Positions 9,193-17,326 of a DNA stretch of 64,000 nt are shown here, piece after piece. Source of the stretch: Verrucomicrobiota bacterium. Its GTDB lineage: Bacteria; Verrucomicrobiota; Verrucomicrobiia; Verrucomicrobiales; DEV007. The notes under the pieces are model-generated. The model did not search any database. It was not told where the DNA came from and was given only the letters and a program-made list of their open reading frames with translations. The stretch covers positions 1 to 64,000 of the forward strand of contig JAGWVU010000010.1 of NCBI GenBank assembly GCA_018970725.1. The letters run 5' to 3'. The position numbers and the translations under genes are program-made. Each line of letters begins with the position of its first letter. Positions within the stretch are counted from its first letter, which is position 1.

Positions 9193-10583
9193 AACCCGCC
9201 CTGCCCCTGCTGACCGCGCTTCTCCTCGTCCCCTGCGCCACACGCGCGGAGAAGCCAACCACGCCCCTCGATCTCGGCTCGCGCCGCGAACTCTTCGTCG
9301 ATTCGTTTCTCATCGACACCCTGACCGGGGTCTCCCTGAAACTGCACGAGCCACAGCCCGCCCCACCGATGACCGAACCGGCGGACAATTTGGAATACGG
9401 CACGGTCATCCGGGACGGCGAGGTCTACCGTCTCTACACCCGCGAGGCCCGCGGGGCGAAATTCGATGGCGACAGCCGCGAGGTGACCCGCTACTGCGAG
9501 AGCCGGGACGGCATCCACTGGACCCGGCCCAAGCTCGGCCTCCACGAGATCGACGGCAGCAAGGAGAACAACGTGATCCTGCAGGAGAAAAGCGTCTGCC
9601 ACAATTTCTCACCCTTTCTCGACACCCGTCCCGGCGTGCCTGCCGAGGAACGCTTCAAGGCCCTCGCCGGCACCATCTTACGCAATCCCGGCGGCGGACT
9701 TATCGCTTTCGCCTCCGGCGACGGCATCCACTGGCGCAAGCTGAGCGACAAACCGGTGATGAGCGAAGGAGCGTTCGACTCGCAGAACGTCTCCTTCTGG
9801 TCGGAAACGGAGCAGAAGTATGTGGCCTACGTGCGCACCTTCACCGCCGGGGTCAGCACTGCCACGGAATGGCGGCTGGACGGGCTGCGCAGCGTCTCCC
9901 GCGCCACCTCGGAGGATTTCCTCCACTGGACCAAGCCGGTGCCGCTGAACCCCAACTTCACCGGCGAGCACCTCTACACCACCCTGACCCATCCCTATTT
10001 CCGCGCGCCGCAGATCTACATCGCCCTGCCCACCCGCTTCCATCCGGAGCGCGGCAGCAGCACGGACATCCTCTTCATGACCGCCCGCGGGGACCGGCCC
10101 TACGACCGCACCTTCCGCGAGGCTTTCATCCGCCCCGGACTCGATCCGGCGCGCTGGGGGAACCGCTCGAACTACGCCGCCCTCAACGTCGTGCAGACCG
10201 GACCCGCGGAGATGTCGATCTACACCACGCCCTTCCGCCGCTTCACCCTGCGCCTCGATGGGTTCGCCTCGGCCCACGGCGGCGCGGATGCGGGGGAACT
10301 GGTGACCAAGCCCTTCACCTTCGCGGGCGGGGAATTGTCCTTGAACTACGCGACCAGCGCGGGCGGCAGCGTGCGGCTGGAAATCCGCGACGCCCAGGGC
10401 CAGGCGATCCCCGGCTTCGCGCTGCAAGACCACGACACACTCGTGGGCGATACCCTCGACCAGGTTGTCTCATGGAAGAAGAACCGGAACCTCACGCCGC
10501 TCGCCGGCAAGGTCGTCCGGCTCCGCTTCGTCCTTCAGGAGGCGGATGTCTTCAGCCTCCAGTTCCGCGAGACCCGCTCTTGA
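9189..10583 (+). CDS. exported five-bladed-propeller glycosidase-like protein
   Basis: A 464-residue protein with a Sec signal (MKPALPLLTALLL to about ATRA20). The body shows repeated blade-like segments of the GH32/GH43 type (RLYTREARG, CESRDGIHWTRP, FASGDGIHWRKL, SEDFLHWTKP), typical of a planctomycete/verrucomicrobial family usually annotated as glycosyl hydrolase-like; the last 110 residues look like a small beta-sandwich. Enzymatic activity is inferred from the fold, not from identified catalytic acids. Its ATG overlaps the stop of the enolase-superfamily gene (ATGA), indicating coupled translation. Confidence 0.7.
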   Translation: MKPALPLLTALLLVPCATRAEKPTTPLDLGSRRELFVDSFLIDTLTGVSLKLHEPQPAPPMTEPADNLEYGTVIRDGEVYRLYTREARGAKFDGDSREVTRYCESRDGIHWTRPKLGLHEIDGSKENNVILQEKSVCHNFSPFLDTRPGVPAEERFKALAGTILRNPGGGLIAFASGDGIHWRKLSDKPVMSEGAFDSQNVSFWSETEQKYVAYVRTFTAGVSTATEWRLDGLRSVSRATSEDFLHWTKPVPLNPNFTGEHLYTTLTHPYFRAPQIYIALPTRFHPERGSSTDILFMTARGDRPYDRTFREAFIRPGLDPARWGNRSNYAALNVVQTGPAEMSIYTTPFRRFTLRLDGFASAHGGADAGELVTKPFTFAGGELSLNYATSAGGSVRLEIRDAQGQAIPGFALQDHDTLVGDTLDQVVSWKKNRNLTPLAGKVVRLRFVLQEADVFSLQFRETRS

Positions 10584-10601
10584 AACGTCTTGCCCCAGCC
10601 C

Positions 10602-11639
10602 ATGAATCGCTTCTGCGTTCTCACCAGAGTCCTCGCCCTCATCCTCTCCGGATCGCTCCGGGCGGGCGAAGCCAAACCCTCCGCCCTTTCAGAGGGGACG
10701 GACCCGCTGACTCCGGACTGGCGGCTTGAGGGCACCGCGGCCTGGCCGGCACGGGACTCGCAAGCGGAATGGGTTTTCCAAGAGAAACTCTGGATCGGCG
10801 GCGGATGGTTTCAATCCTACGAAGCCCCACCGCGTGATGTCTGGGCATCGGGCGACGGCAAGGACTGGCGGCTCATGGTGGAACGCGCGCCCTGGAAGCA
10901 CAGCGACCTGCCAATGAACCTCGTCTTCGAGGACCGCATGTGGATCATGGGAGGGTGGTTCAACGGCAGGCTTCCGGGGCATTCGGCCGGCCGGCAGGTC
11001 TGGTCCTCCGCCGATGGCGTGGAGTGGCGGGAGGTCACGGATTCCGCCGCATGGTCCGCCCGGCTTGCCGCGGCGGCGGTGGTCCACCGGGGAAAGATGT
11101 GGTTGCTCGGCGGCACCATGAATTACTACTTCGGGGATGCCACCGATCTGAAAAACGATGTCTGGTCTTCGGCCGACGGACGGAACTGGAAAGAGGAAAC
11201 CGCCTCGGCCGCCTGGACGCCGCGCGCCTATCATCAGGCCGTGACGTTGCACGGCAGGATCCTTCTCTTTGGTGGCGGCAACTATCTCCCCGTGGCCGAG
11301 GCACGGAACGACGTTTGGTCCTCCGCCGATGGCATCGGCTGGACCTGCGAAACCCAGTCCGCGCCCTGGCCTCCGCGCCTCTGGTTCAGTGCGGCGGTCT
11401 ACCGGGGCCGGGTCTGGGTGCTGGGCGGTTGGTCCAAGGAAACCGACAATCTCGACGATGTCTGGCACAGTGCGGACGGCCGTGAATGGCAGCGCTTGCA
11501 AACACCAACCCGGTGGAAAGCCCGTCACGAGCACTCCGTCTTCGTATTCCAAGACAAGCTCTGGGTGGCCGGAGGTCACGCCAGACCGCTCTCCGGGGAA
11601 GTCTGGTCCCTCTCCCTACCGCCGGATTGGAAACCATGA
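10602..11639 (+). CDS. exported kelch-like beta-propeller protein
   Basis: A 345-residue protein with a Sec signal (to about RAGEA). It is built of about five or six similar repeats, each with a blade of the form LWIxGGW or WLLGG followed by DVWSSADGxxW, the pattern of kelch/galactose-oxidase propellers. No catalytic residues are recognisable, so binding of a carbohydrate or a structural role is as likely as an enzyme. ATG at 10602 begins the signal; an in-frame start four codons earlier is possible. Last gene of the rightward operon; 18 bp after its stop lies the oppositely oriented tRNA gene. Confidence 0.72.
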   Translation: MNRFCVLTRVLALILSGSLRAGEAKPSALSEGTDPLTPDWRLEGTAAWPARDSQAEWVFQEKLWIGGGWFQSYEAPPRDVWASGDGKDWRLMVERAPWKHSDLPMNLVFEDRMWIMGGWFNGRLPGHSAGRQVWSSADGVEWREVTDSAAWSARLAAAAVVHRGKMWLLGGTMNYYFGDATDLKNDVWSSADGRNWKEETASAAWTPRAYHQAVTLHGRILLFGGGNYLPVAEARNDVWSSADGIGWTCETQSAPWPPRLWFSAAVYRGRVWVLGGWSKETDNLDDVWHSADGREWQRLQTPTRWKARHEHSVFVFQDKLWVAGGHARPLSGEVWSLSLPPDWKP

Positions 11640-11657
11640 AGCCCGCTTTCTGGCGAA

Positions 11658-11729
11658 TGCACGAGGAGGGATTCGAACCCCCGACCAACTGGGTGTAAAC
11701 CAGCCGCTCTACCACTGAGCTACCCGTGC
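11658..11729 (-). tRNA. tRNA-Val (anticodon UAC)
   Basis: Read on the minus strand, the 72 bases fold into a complete cloverleaf: a 7-bp acceptor stem (GCACGGG with CTCGTGC, one G-U pair), D arm GCTCAGTGGTAGAGC, anticodon stem GCTGG/CCAGT with loop TTTACAC giving anticodon TAC, and T arm GGGGG-TTCGAAT-CCCTC. Anticodon UAC reads valine GUA/GUG codons. The discriminator base is A73 and CCA is not encoded. Confidence 0.97.
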
Positions 11730-11889
11730 GGAAAAAGCTCGTCCAGAAAGGTTACGCAGGGTTTCGGTCGCGATCAACCCGCTTTTCTCAGGGGCCCCGG
11801 GGCCGACCGGCAGACTCGAATTCCAAGGCAGCCGACCCGTTCCCCGTGGGCGCGCGAACTGGATCCGAACCGTCGTTGCTCCGCACGTC

Positions 11890-12351
11890 GTGCTGGCCCA
11901 TCCACCCCGCGCCGCTGCTGCGCCTGCCCCGGCAAGCGCCGTCGCGGGCGACAAGCTCGCCGCCTACATGGAGACGCACTACTCGGTCCGTGCGCCCGAG
12001 CCGATCACGATGCGCATCGGCGTCGCCAACGTTCCGCTGTCGGCCGCGATGCAGCGTCACCTCGCCGCCACGGGCGCATTCATCACGGCATTCAACCCGC
12101 GTGGTGATGCGATCTCCGCCGCAGGGTACGACGCGCGTCACGCTGCGTTGCTCCTTGACCTCAAGCAGCTTGGTTTCCCGTTCCATGAAGGAGCGGGCGG
12201 CCATCCCGACAACGGTTGGCCGGAGGAGCAGAGCTGCCTCTGTTTCGGCCTCTCATTCGAAGACGCGTGCGCGCTCGGAGCAAAGTGGGAGCAGGACGCG
12301 ATCGTGTGGTGCGAAGGCGACGCCGTGCCCCGGTTGGTGCTCCTGCGCTGA
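11890..12351 (+). CDS. DUF3293-like protein next to the tRNA gene
   Basis: A 153-residue protein that matches the DUF3293 pattern as I know it: a Tyr-rich start (AAYMETHY), then GAFITAFNPRG, a Leu-rich helix, GWPEEQSCLCFGLS and a C-terminal WEQDAIVWCEGD. Function of the family is unknown. The GTG at 11890 is the first possible start; the only nearby ATG (11968) would cut into the domain. The upstream frame is open without another start, so the gene could be a 5'-truncated copy. It stands alone between tRNA-Val and unassigned DNA and may have been acquired there. Confidence 0.6.
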   Translation: MLAHPPRAAAAPAPASAVAGDKLAAYMETHYSVRAPEPITMRIGVANVPLSAAMQRHLAATGAFITAFNPRGDAISAAGYDARHAALLLDLKQLGFPFHEGAGGHPDNGWPEEQSCLCFGLSFEDACALGAKWEQDAIVWCEGDAVPRLVLLR

Positions 12352-12469
12352 CACAAAACTCTCAAGCGGGATGATGGTTCCCGCGTTGGAGGGACCAAAA
12401 CGGAGGAAGGGCGTGATGAGTTGAATGCTCCCCGGCCCTGGCGTCGCGACCCCGCCTTCAGTTGGCCCC

Positions 12470-12496
12470 CGGTGGATCCGGTTGACAAATCCACCG
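12470..12496. repeat. 8-bp inverted repeat
   Basis: Arms CGGTGGAT (12470-12477) and ATCCACCG (12489-12496) pair perfectly around an 11-nt loop. There is no T-run, so a terminator is unlikely. Confidence 0.5.
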
Positions 12497-12776
12497 ATCT
12501 CTGGAAGTCTTGAGGCAGTAAGTCGTCGCAACCCTTTTGATCTTTGATAGAGCCGCCCGGGCTCACACCAATTTTCCTGCTGTGTTCGACCACCAGATGG
12601 CAGTTGAAGGACCCGAACCGATAAGACAAACGACGGGAGGTTTAGCCGAATGACTGATGTCAGGCCTTGATTGGAAGGCAGATGCAGGTCTGGCGGCCAC
12701 CCACCTTGTGAAAAGGGAACGTGGTTTCCTTGGGCCATAGGACGGCACGAGCGGGAAAACTTCTTCGTGCCCTTCA

Positions 12777-12813
12777 TGCCGCGGTGTCCATCTCTACTCC
12801 GGACACCGCGGCA
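12777..12813. repeat. perfect 13-bp hairpin
   Basis: Arms 12777-12789 and 12801-12813 are perfectly complementary (TGCCGCGGTGTCC and its reverse complement) around an 11-nt loop. It is GC-rich and very stable but is not followed by a T-run on either side. It could be a factor-dependent terminator, a structured RNA element or the end of a mobile element. Confidence 0.7.
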
Positions 12814-12968
12814 AATCGGTCCGATTCCCCTTATATTTAATTTTACTTAAGTAGTTTTTTCGCTACTTTGCTCCGGCCCGCCTCGACGCGCTCGCCGGAA
12901 CCCGGGAAACGCCGCCAGAGAGGCCCCTCCCCTTCCCGGATCGCTTCCAGACGGAGCCACGCGCTCCC

Positions 12969-13832
12969 ATGAAAGCCACCAAAGCCGTCGTCACCGCGGC
13001 CAGCCCCGCGCACCGCACGCTGCCCTTGCAGACCTTGGTTGATCGCGATGGTCAGCCGAGATCCGTATTGGAAATCCTGCTCCGGGAAATCCAATCGGCC
13101 GGCATTGAGGATGTTTGCCTCATCATTCACCCCGGGGATGAGGAAGCCTACCGAGACGCCGCGCGCGGTCTGGGCATCAACCTTTCCTTTGTGGAGCAGC
13201 GGGAGCGCCTTGGCTACGGGCACGCGCTTTCCCTGGCTCATGACTTCCTCAAGGGTGAAGCCTTTTTCCACACGGTGTGCGACCACCTCTTCATCAGCCG
13301 GGACCCGGACCGGTCCTGCGCCCGGCAGTTGGTGGAGCACGCCTCCCGGGCCGGCACCGCGATGTCCGCAGTGCAGTCCACCCGGGAGACGGAAATCCAC
13401 CTTTACGGAGCGGTCTCCGGCGTCCTGACCCGATCCACGGGAGCGGAACCGGTCTACCAAATCCGCGATGTGATTGAAAAGCCGACCCCGACCGAGGCGG
13501 AACAGAAGCTCATCGTCCCGGGGTTGCGGGCAGGGCAATACCTGACCTTTTTCGGGATGCACGTGTTGACCCCTCTGGTCATGGAACTGCTCCGGGAATC
13601 CGTACAAACGGCGCGCTCCCAAGGGGGACAACCCAACGTCCAGCTCTCCCCGGTCCTCTCCGAGCTGGCACGGCGGGAACAATACGGCGCGGTGGTCGTG
13701 CAAGGCTCCCGCCACCATATCAGCCTGAAATACGGGTTGTTCTACACCCAATTGGCCCTGGCCCTGCACGGCTCGGACAAGCCGGATGTCCTCACCGAAT
13801 TGGTGCAGTTGCTGGCACGCTCCCATCAATAA
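12969..13832 (+). CDS. GalU/RfbA-like nucleotidyltransferase with degenerate signature
   Basis: A 287-residue protein with the fold pattern of sugar-1-phosphate nucleotidyltransferases of the GalU type: KAVVTAAS at the N-terminus, EQRERLGYGHALSLA (compare the QxxxxGxGHA of GalU), CDHLF at the metal-Asp site, VIEKPTP, and YLTFFGMHVLTP. The nucleotide-binding loop, normally GxGTRxLP, reads SPAHRTLP, so the glycines are missing and catalysis is doubtful. It ends 15 bp before the large kinase-nucleotidyltransferase gene and probably works with it, perhaps as a regulatory or partner subunit, or on a different donor. Confidence 0.78.
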   Translation: MKATKAVVTAASPAHRTLPLQTLVDRDGQPRSVLEILLREIQSAGIEDVCLIIHPGDEEAYRDAARGLGINLSFVEQRERLGYGHALSLAHDFLKGEAFFHTVCDHLFISRDPDRSCARQLVEHASRAGTAMSAVQSTRETEIHLYGAVSGVLTRSTGAEPVYQIRDVIEKPTPTEAEQKLIVPGLRAGQYLTFFGMHVLTPLVMELLRESVQTARSQGGQPNVQLSPVLSELARREQYGAVVVQGSRHHISLKYGLFYTQLALALHGSDKPDVLTELVQLLARSHQ

Positions 13833-13847
13833 CCGTTCCCGACTTCC

Positions 13848-16800
13848 ATGGAGAGCGCGCTGCTTCCCCTCATCACCTCCCCGGACGAAGCCGTCCGCAA
13901 CCGGTCGCTCGATCGCATTTGCCGCGAAGCCAACCGGGAAAAACTGCTCGATGAATGCCGGTTGCTCGATCGCTTCCGGCAGCATTCCACCAACCTCTAC
14001 GAGACGGTCCGCGCCCTCTTTTTCCTCCACTCCATCTTTCGCTTCCACCTGCCGGAAAAACCGGGCCTGCGCCCGGACGGCCTGATCCCTTTCGGGGGCT
14101 ACGTCCACCTTCTGGAGCGCCGTTTTCCCGAAGCCATCGAAACTTTCTGGCAAAGCGCGGCCGAACACGGCTGGAGCGGCACCCTCTGCAGCGCGCTTGC
14201 CAAGGCCTACCACCAGCTCGCCTTCCAGACCCTCGCGGACCAGGTCCGCACCAGCGTCCGCTCCGTACCCGGCAACCAATGGATGTTCCGCCTCGGACAC
14301 CCCAAGGATCAACCGCTCGAAATCCGGCCCGAGTTGCTGACCGCTTCCGGCAACCTCTTTCCGGTCCTCACGGAACGCACCCCCGTCCGCATGGACCTGA
14401 CCCACAGTGCTTGGAGCGATATCTTCTTCCTCGGCATGGATTTCCCTGAAGGCGCCAGGGTCATCAACGTCTCCGTCAACCTCGGCATCCGCGGTCGCGA
14501 CGCCACCCCGGAACCTCCCATCGAATCCTTCTTCCGCGTCATCGACGAGCCCGTCGTCCGCCTCGTCAGCGTCGATCTGGAATCGCATCGCGACATCCGG
14601 GATCTCGACGAAATTTTCGACTACGCGGCGGACTATCTGGGCCTGCTCAAAGCCGCTCTGGTGGCCTCCGGTCTTGTCCCGCCGGGGCTGGAGGGTTCCG
14701 GACAAAAACTCACGGACCTGCTCTCGCGCCTCGTCGGGCCGCGCCGGGGAATCGAGTTGGTGAGCCACGTGCGCGGGATCCCCAAGGGTTCCCGACTGGC
14801 GGTTTCCACCAACCTTCTGGCCTCGCTCATCTCCCTTTGCATGCGGGCCACGGGACAGACCCGAAATCTTGAGGGGCCGCTTGAGGAAAGCGCCCGGCGC
14901 CTCGTGGCGGCCCGGGCCATTCTTGGAGAGTGGTTAGGAGGATCCGGCGGCGGGTGGCAGGACTCCGGGGGGATCTGGCCCGGCATCAAACTGATCCGCG
15001 GCCGCGCCTCCGCGGAGGGCGACGCCGAGTTCGGCATCAGCCGCGGGCGCCTCATGCCGGATCACGAGATCCTCTGCCCACCGAGGCTCGACGCCGCGAT
15101 CGCGGAAAAACTGCAGCAAAGTCTGGTCGTGGTCCACGGCGGCATGGCCCAGAATGTCGGCCCCATTCTCGAGATGGTGACGGAGAAATACCTGGTCCGT
15201 TCGGAACGGGAATGGACCGCCCGCCGCGAGGCGGTGACCCTGCTGGATGAAGTTCTGGAAGGGCTGCGTTCCGGGGACATCCGCCGGTTGGGACAAACCA
15301 CCACGCGCAACTTCTTCGGCCCGCTGCAAACCATCATCCCCTGGTGCAGCAACCGGTTCACGGAGCGCCTCATCGCCCGGAGTCGCGAAGTGTTCGGCGA
15401 GGATTTCTGGGGCTTCTGGATGCTCGGCGGCATGGCCGGCGGCGGGATGGGTTTCATCTTCGCCCCCGAAGTAAAGCCACGGGCTCAGGAATGGCTGCAA
15501 GGGGAAATGAAAGCGGTGAAAACGGAGTTGGAGCAGGCCCTGCCCTTCGCGATCGATCCGGTGGTCTACGATTTCACCATCAACCAAAACGGCACTTTCG
15601 CCTCTCTGCGCACCGGGTCCGACGCCATTCTCAACCGCAATTATTACCAGTTCATGCTCCCCTACCTCGTGCGGCAGGATCCCAAATCCCTCTCACGCTG
15701 CCGCCACTCGGAACTCCAGCTCATCGGCGAAGTCTGCCGGGCGGACGAAGCTTACCGCGCCCTTGTCCCCGAAATCTTCCGCCGCCTCTTCCCGGAGACC
15801 GGTGAGGTCAAGGCCCAATCCAGCCTCTTCGCCCTGCTCGAAGGCAACGGGTTCGACCCCGTCCAACACGAACAAGTCCGCGCCGACCTCCGCGCCGGAC
15901 GCATCGGCCTTGCGCAAAACCGCTTGCCCGGCCGGACCCGGATCGAGGATGTGGCCCCTACGGAAATCGATGACTTCACCCGCAACACCCGCCGCACCAA
16001 GATCGACCGCGAGTGCGGTGAGGCGGCCTTGGCCCGGGGCGAGATCGCCGTGGTCACCCTTGCGGCCGGGGCCGGAAGCCGCTGGACCCAAGGCGCCGGC
16101 GTGGTCAAGGCCCTCCATCCCTTCTGCAAGTTCGCCGGGATCCACCGGAGCTTCCTCGAAACCCACCTCGCCAAAAGCCGGCGCACCGGACAAACCCACG
16201 GCTCCTTTCCCCCTCACATCTTCACCACCAGTTACCTCACCGATTCCGCCCTCCGCGCCTTTCTCGCCTCCCACCGGCACTTCGATTACCCCGGCCAGGT
16301 GATTCTCTCCCCGGGCCGTTCCATCGGCCTCCGCCTCGTCCCGATGGAACGCGACCTGCGCTACGCTTGGGAAGAACTGCCCCAACAGACGCTCGACGAG
16401 CAGGCGCAAAAAGTCCGCGAAAGCGCTCACTCAGCCCTCATCAACTGGGCCCGAACCGCCGGCGAGGGAAGCGACTACACCGATAATCTCCCTTCCCAAT
16501 GCCTTCACCCGGTCGGCCACTGGTATGAGGTGCCCAATCTGCTCCTCAACGGCACCCTCGCCCAGCTGCTCGCCCACCAGCCTTCGGTGAAGCACCTGCT
16601 CTTGCACAACATCGATACCGTCGGCGCCGGACTCGACCCTGCGCTCTTCGGCCGCCACATCGCCTCCGGCTCCACGCTCAGCTTCGAGGTCATCTCCCGG
16701 CAAATCGACGACCGCGGCGGCGGCCTCGCCAAAGTTGACGGGCACCTCGAACTGGTGGAGGGCCTCGCCATGCCCCGGGAAGAGGCGGAATTCGCCCTCT

Positions 16801-17165
16801 CCTACTACAACACCATGACCACCTGGATCTCCATCGATGGGTTGCTCGGGACCTTCGGCCTCGACCGGGCAGACCTCGCCAATCCGGTGCGCACCCAGGA
16901 GGCGGTCCGCTCCCTTGCCCGCCGCATGCCCACTTACGTGACCCTCAAAGACGTCAAAAAACGTTGGGGCAGCGGTCAGGAAGACGTCTTCCCGGTTACC
17001 CAATTCGAAAAACTCTGGAGCGATATGACCAAGCTCCGGGAGCTCTCCTGCCGTTTCTTCCTCGTTCCCCGTCCCCGCGGCCAACAGCTCAAGGAGCAAG
17101 CACAGCTCGACGGCTGGCTCAGGGATGGTTCCGCCGCCCGGGTGGAGTCGCTCTGCGCCTGGTGA
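13848..17165 (+). CDS. GHMP sugar kinase fused to a UDPGP-type nucleotidyltransferase
   Basis: An 1105-residue cytoplasmic fusion. Residues 1-170 are helical and unassigned. About 180-620 is a GHMP kinase of the fucokinase/heptose-7-phosphate-kinase kind: RMDLTHSAWSD and GARVINVSVNL (motif 1 region), PKGSRLAVST at 312-321 (motif 2, degenerate from GSGLGTSS), GGSGGGWQD at 364-372 (a fucokinase-type signature) and GGMAGGGMGF at 527-536 (motif 3). About 725-1105 is a UDPGP-type nucleotidyltransferase: AAGAGSRW at 739-746, VKALHPF with the substrate Lys, HNIDTVGAGLDP and the DGHLELVE stretch typical of UDP-sugar pyrophosphorylases. Inference: it phosphorylates a free sugar at C1 and activates it to an NDP-sugar. 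Bacteroides FKP joins two such activities, but in the reverse order and with a different transferase family. Confidence 0.8.
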   Translation: MESALLPLITSPDEAVRNRSLDRICREANREKLLDECRLLDRFRQHSTNLYETVRALFFLHSIFRFHLPEKPGLRPDGLIPFGGYVHLLERRFPEAIETFWQSAAEHGWSGTLCSALAKAYHQLAFQTLADQVRTSVRSVPGNQWMFRLGHPKDQPLEIRPELLTASGNLFPVLTERTPVRMDLTHSAWSDIFFLGMDFPEGARVINVSVNLGIRGRDATPEPPIESFFRVIDEPVVRLVSVDLESHRDIRDLDEIFDYAADYLGLLKAALVASGLVPPGLEGSGQKLTDLLSRLVGPRRGIELVSHVRGIPKGSRLAVSTNLLASLISLCMRATGQTRNLEGPLEESARRLVAARAILGEWLGGSGGGWQDSGGIWPGIKLIRGRASAEGDAEFGISRGRLMPDHEILCPPRLDAAIAEKLQQSLVVVHGGMAQNVGPILEMVTEKYLVRSEREWTARREAVTLLDEVLEGLRSGDIRRLGQTTTRNFFGPLQTIIPWCSNRFTERLIARSREVFGEDFWGFWMLGGMAGGGMGFIFAPEVKPRAQEWLQGEMKAVKTELEQALPFAIDPVVYDFTINQNGTFASLRTGSDAILNRNYYQFMLPYLVRQDPKSLSRCRHSELQLIGEVCRADEAYRALVPEIFRRLFPETGEVKAQSSLFALLEGNGFDPVQHEQVRADLRAGRIGLAQNRLPGRTRIEDVAPTEIDDFTRNTRRTKIDRECGEAALARGEIAVVTLAAGAGSRWTQGAGVVKALHPFCKFAGIHRSFLETHLAKSRRTGQTHGSFPPHIFTTSYLTDSALRAFLASHRHFDYPGQVILSPGRSIGLRLVPMERDLRYAWEELPQQTLDEQAQKVRESAHSALINWARTAGEGSDYTDNLPSQCLHPVGHWYEVPNLLLNGTLAQLLAHQPSVKHLLLHNIDTVGAGLDPALFGRHIASGSTLSFEVISRQIDDRGGGLAKVDGHLELVEGLAMPREEAEFALSYYNTMTTWISIDGLLGTFGLDRADLANPVRTQEAVRSLARRMPTYVTLKDVKKRWGSGQEDVFPVTQFEKLWSDMTKLRELSCRFFLVPRPRGQQLKEQAQLDGWLRDGSAARVESLCAW

Positions 17166-17266
17166 TCGTCCCAAACGGTTCGCCCGGACGCCCGCGGGAT
17201 CCCGGTCTCTCGCGCTCTCTTTTTTGCCTCCGGGCCCCGAGCGGAAAAAATTTTGAAAAATAAACT

Positions 17267-17281
17267 TGAGATTGATTCTCA
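17267..17281. promoter_or_regulatory. Fur box upstream of the TonB receptor gene
   Basis: TGAGATTGATTCTCA is a 7-1-7 inverted repeat (13 of 14 paired positions symmetrical apart from one mismatch pair) of the form TGAxAATnATTxTCA recognised by ferric-uptake regulators. It ends 45 bp before the receptor's ATG in an AT-rich stretch. It suggests repression by iron. Confidence 0.6.
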
Positions 17282-17326
17282 GTCTCACTTACTTGGCGGC
17301 GTCTTGCAGCTTTTGCCTCCACGCCC

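Larger units (their letters stand above)
12352..12968. other. 617-bp stretch without a convincing gene
   Basis: No frame here looks like a protein I recognise. A leftward frame (12253-12777) is open for 174 codons, but it overlaps the DUF3293-like gene, has no family motif and has low-complexity composition. The region holds an 8-bp inverted repeat (12470-12496), a perfect 13-bp hairpin (12777-12813) and, at about 12830-12865, AT-rich DNA with a TATATTTAATTTT run that probably contains the promoter for the nucleotidyltransferase operon starting at 12969. It may be a decayed mobile element or an unrecognised RNA gene. Confidence 0.5.

Noticed and set aside
12253-12777. 174-codon leftward open frame in the unassigned segment
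   Set aside because: No family match, overlaps the DUF3293-like gene, composition unlike neighbours. I cannot exclude a remnant of a mobile element, so the segment is described as unassigned.
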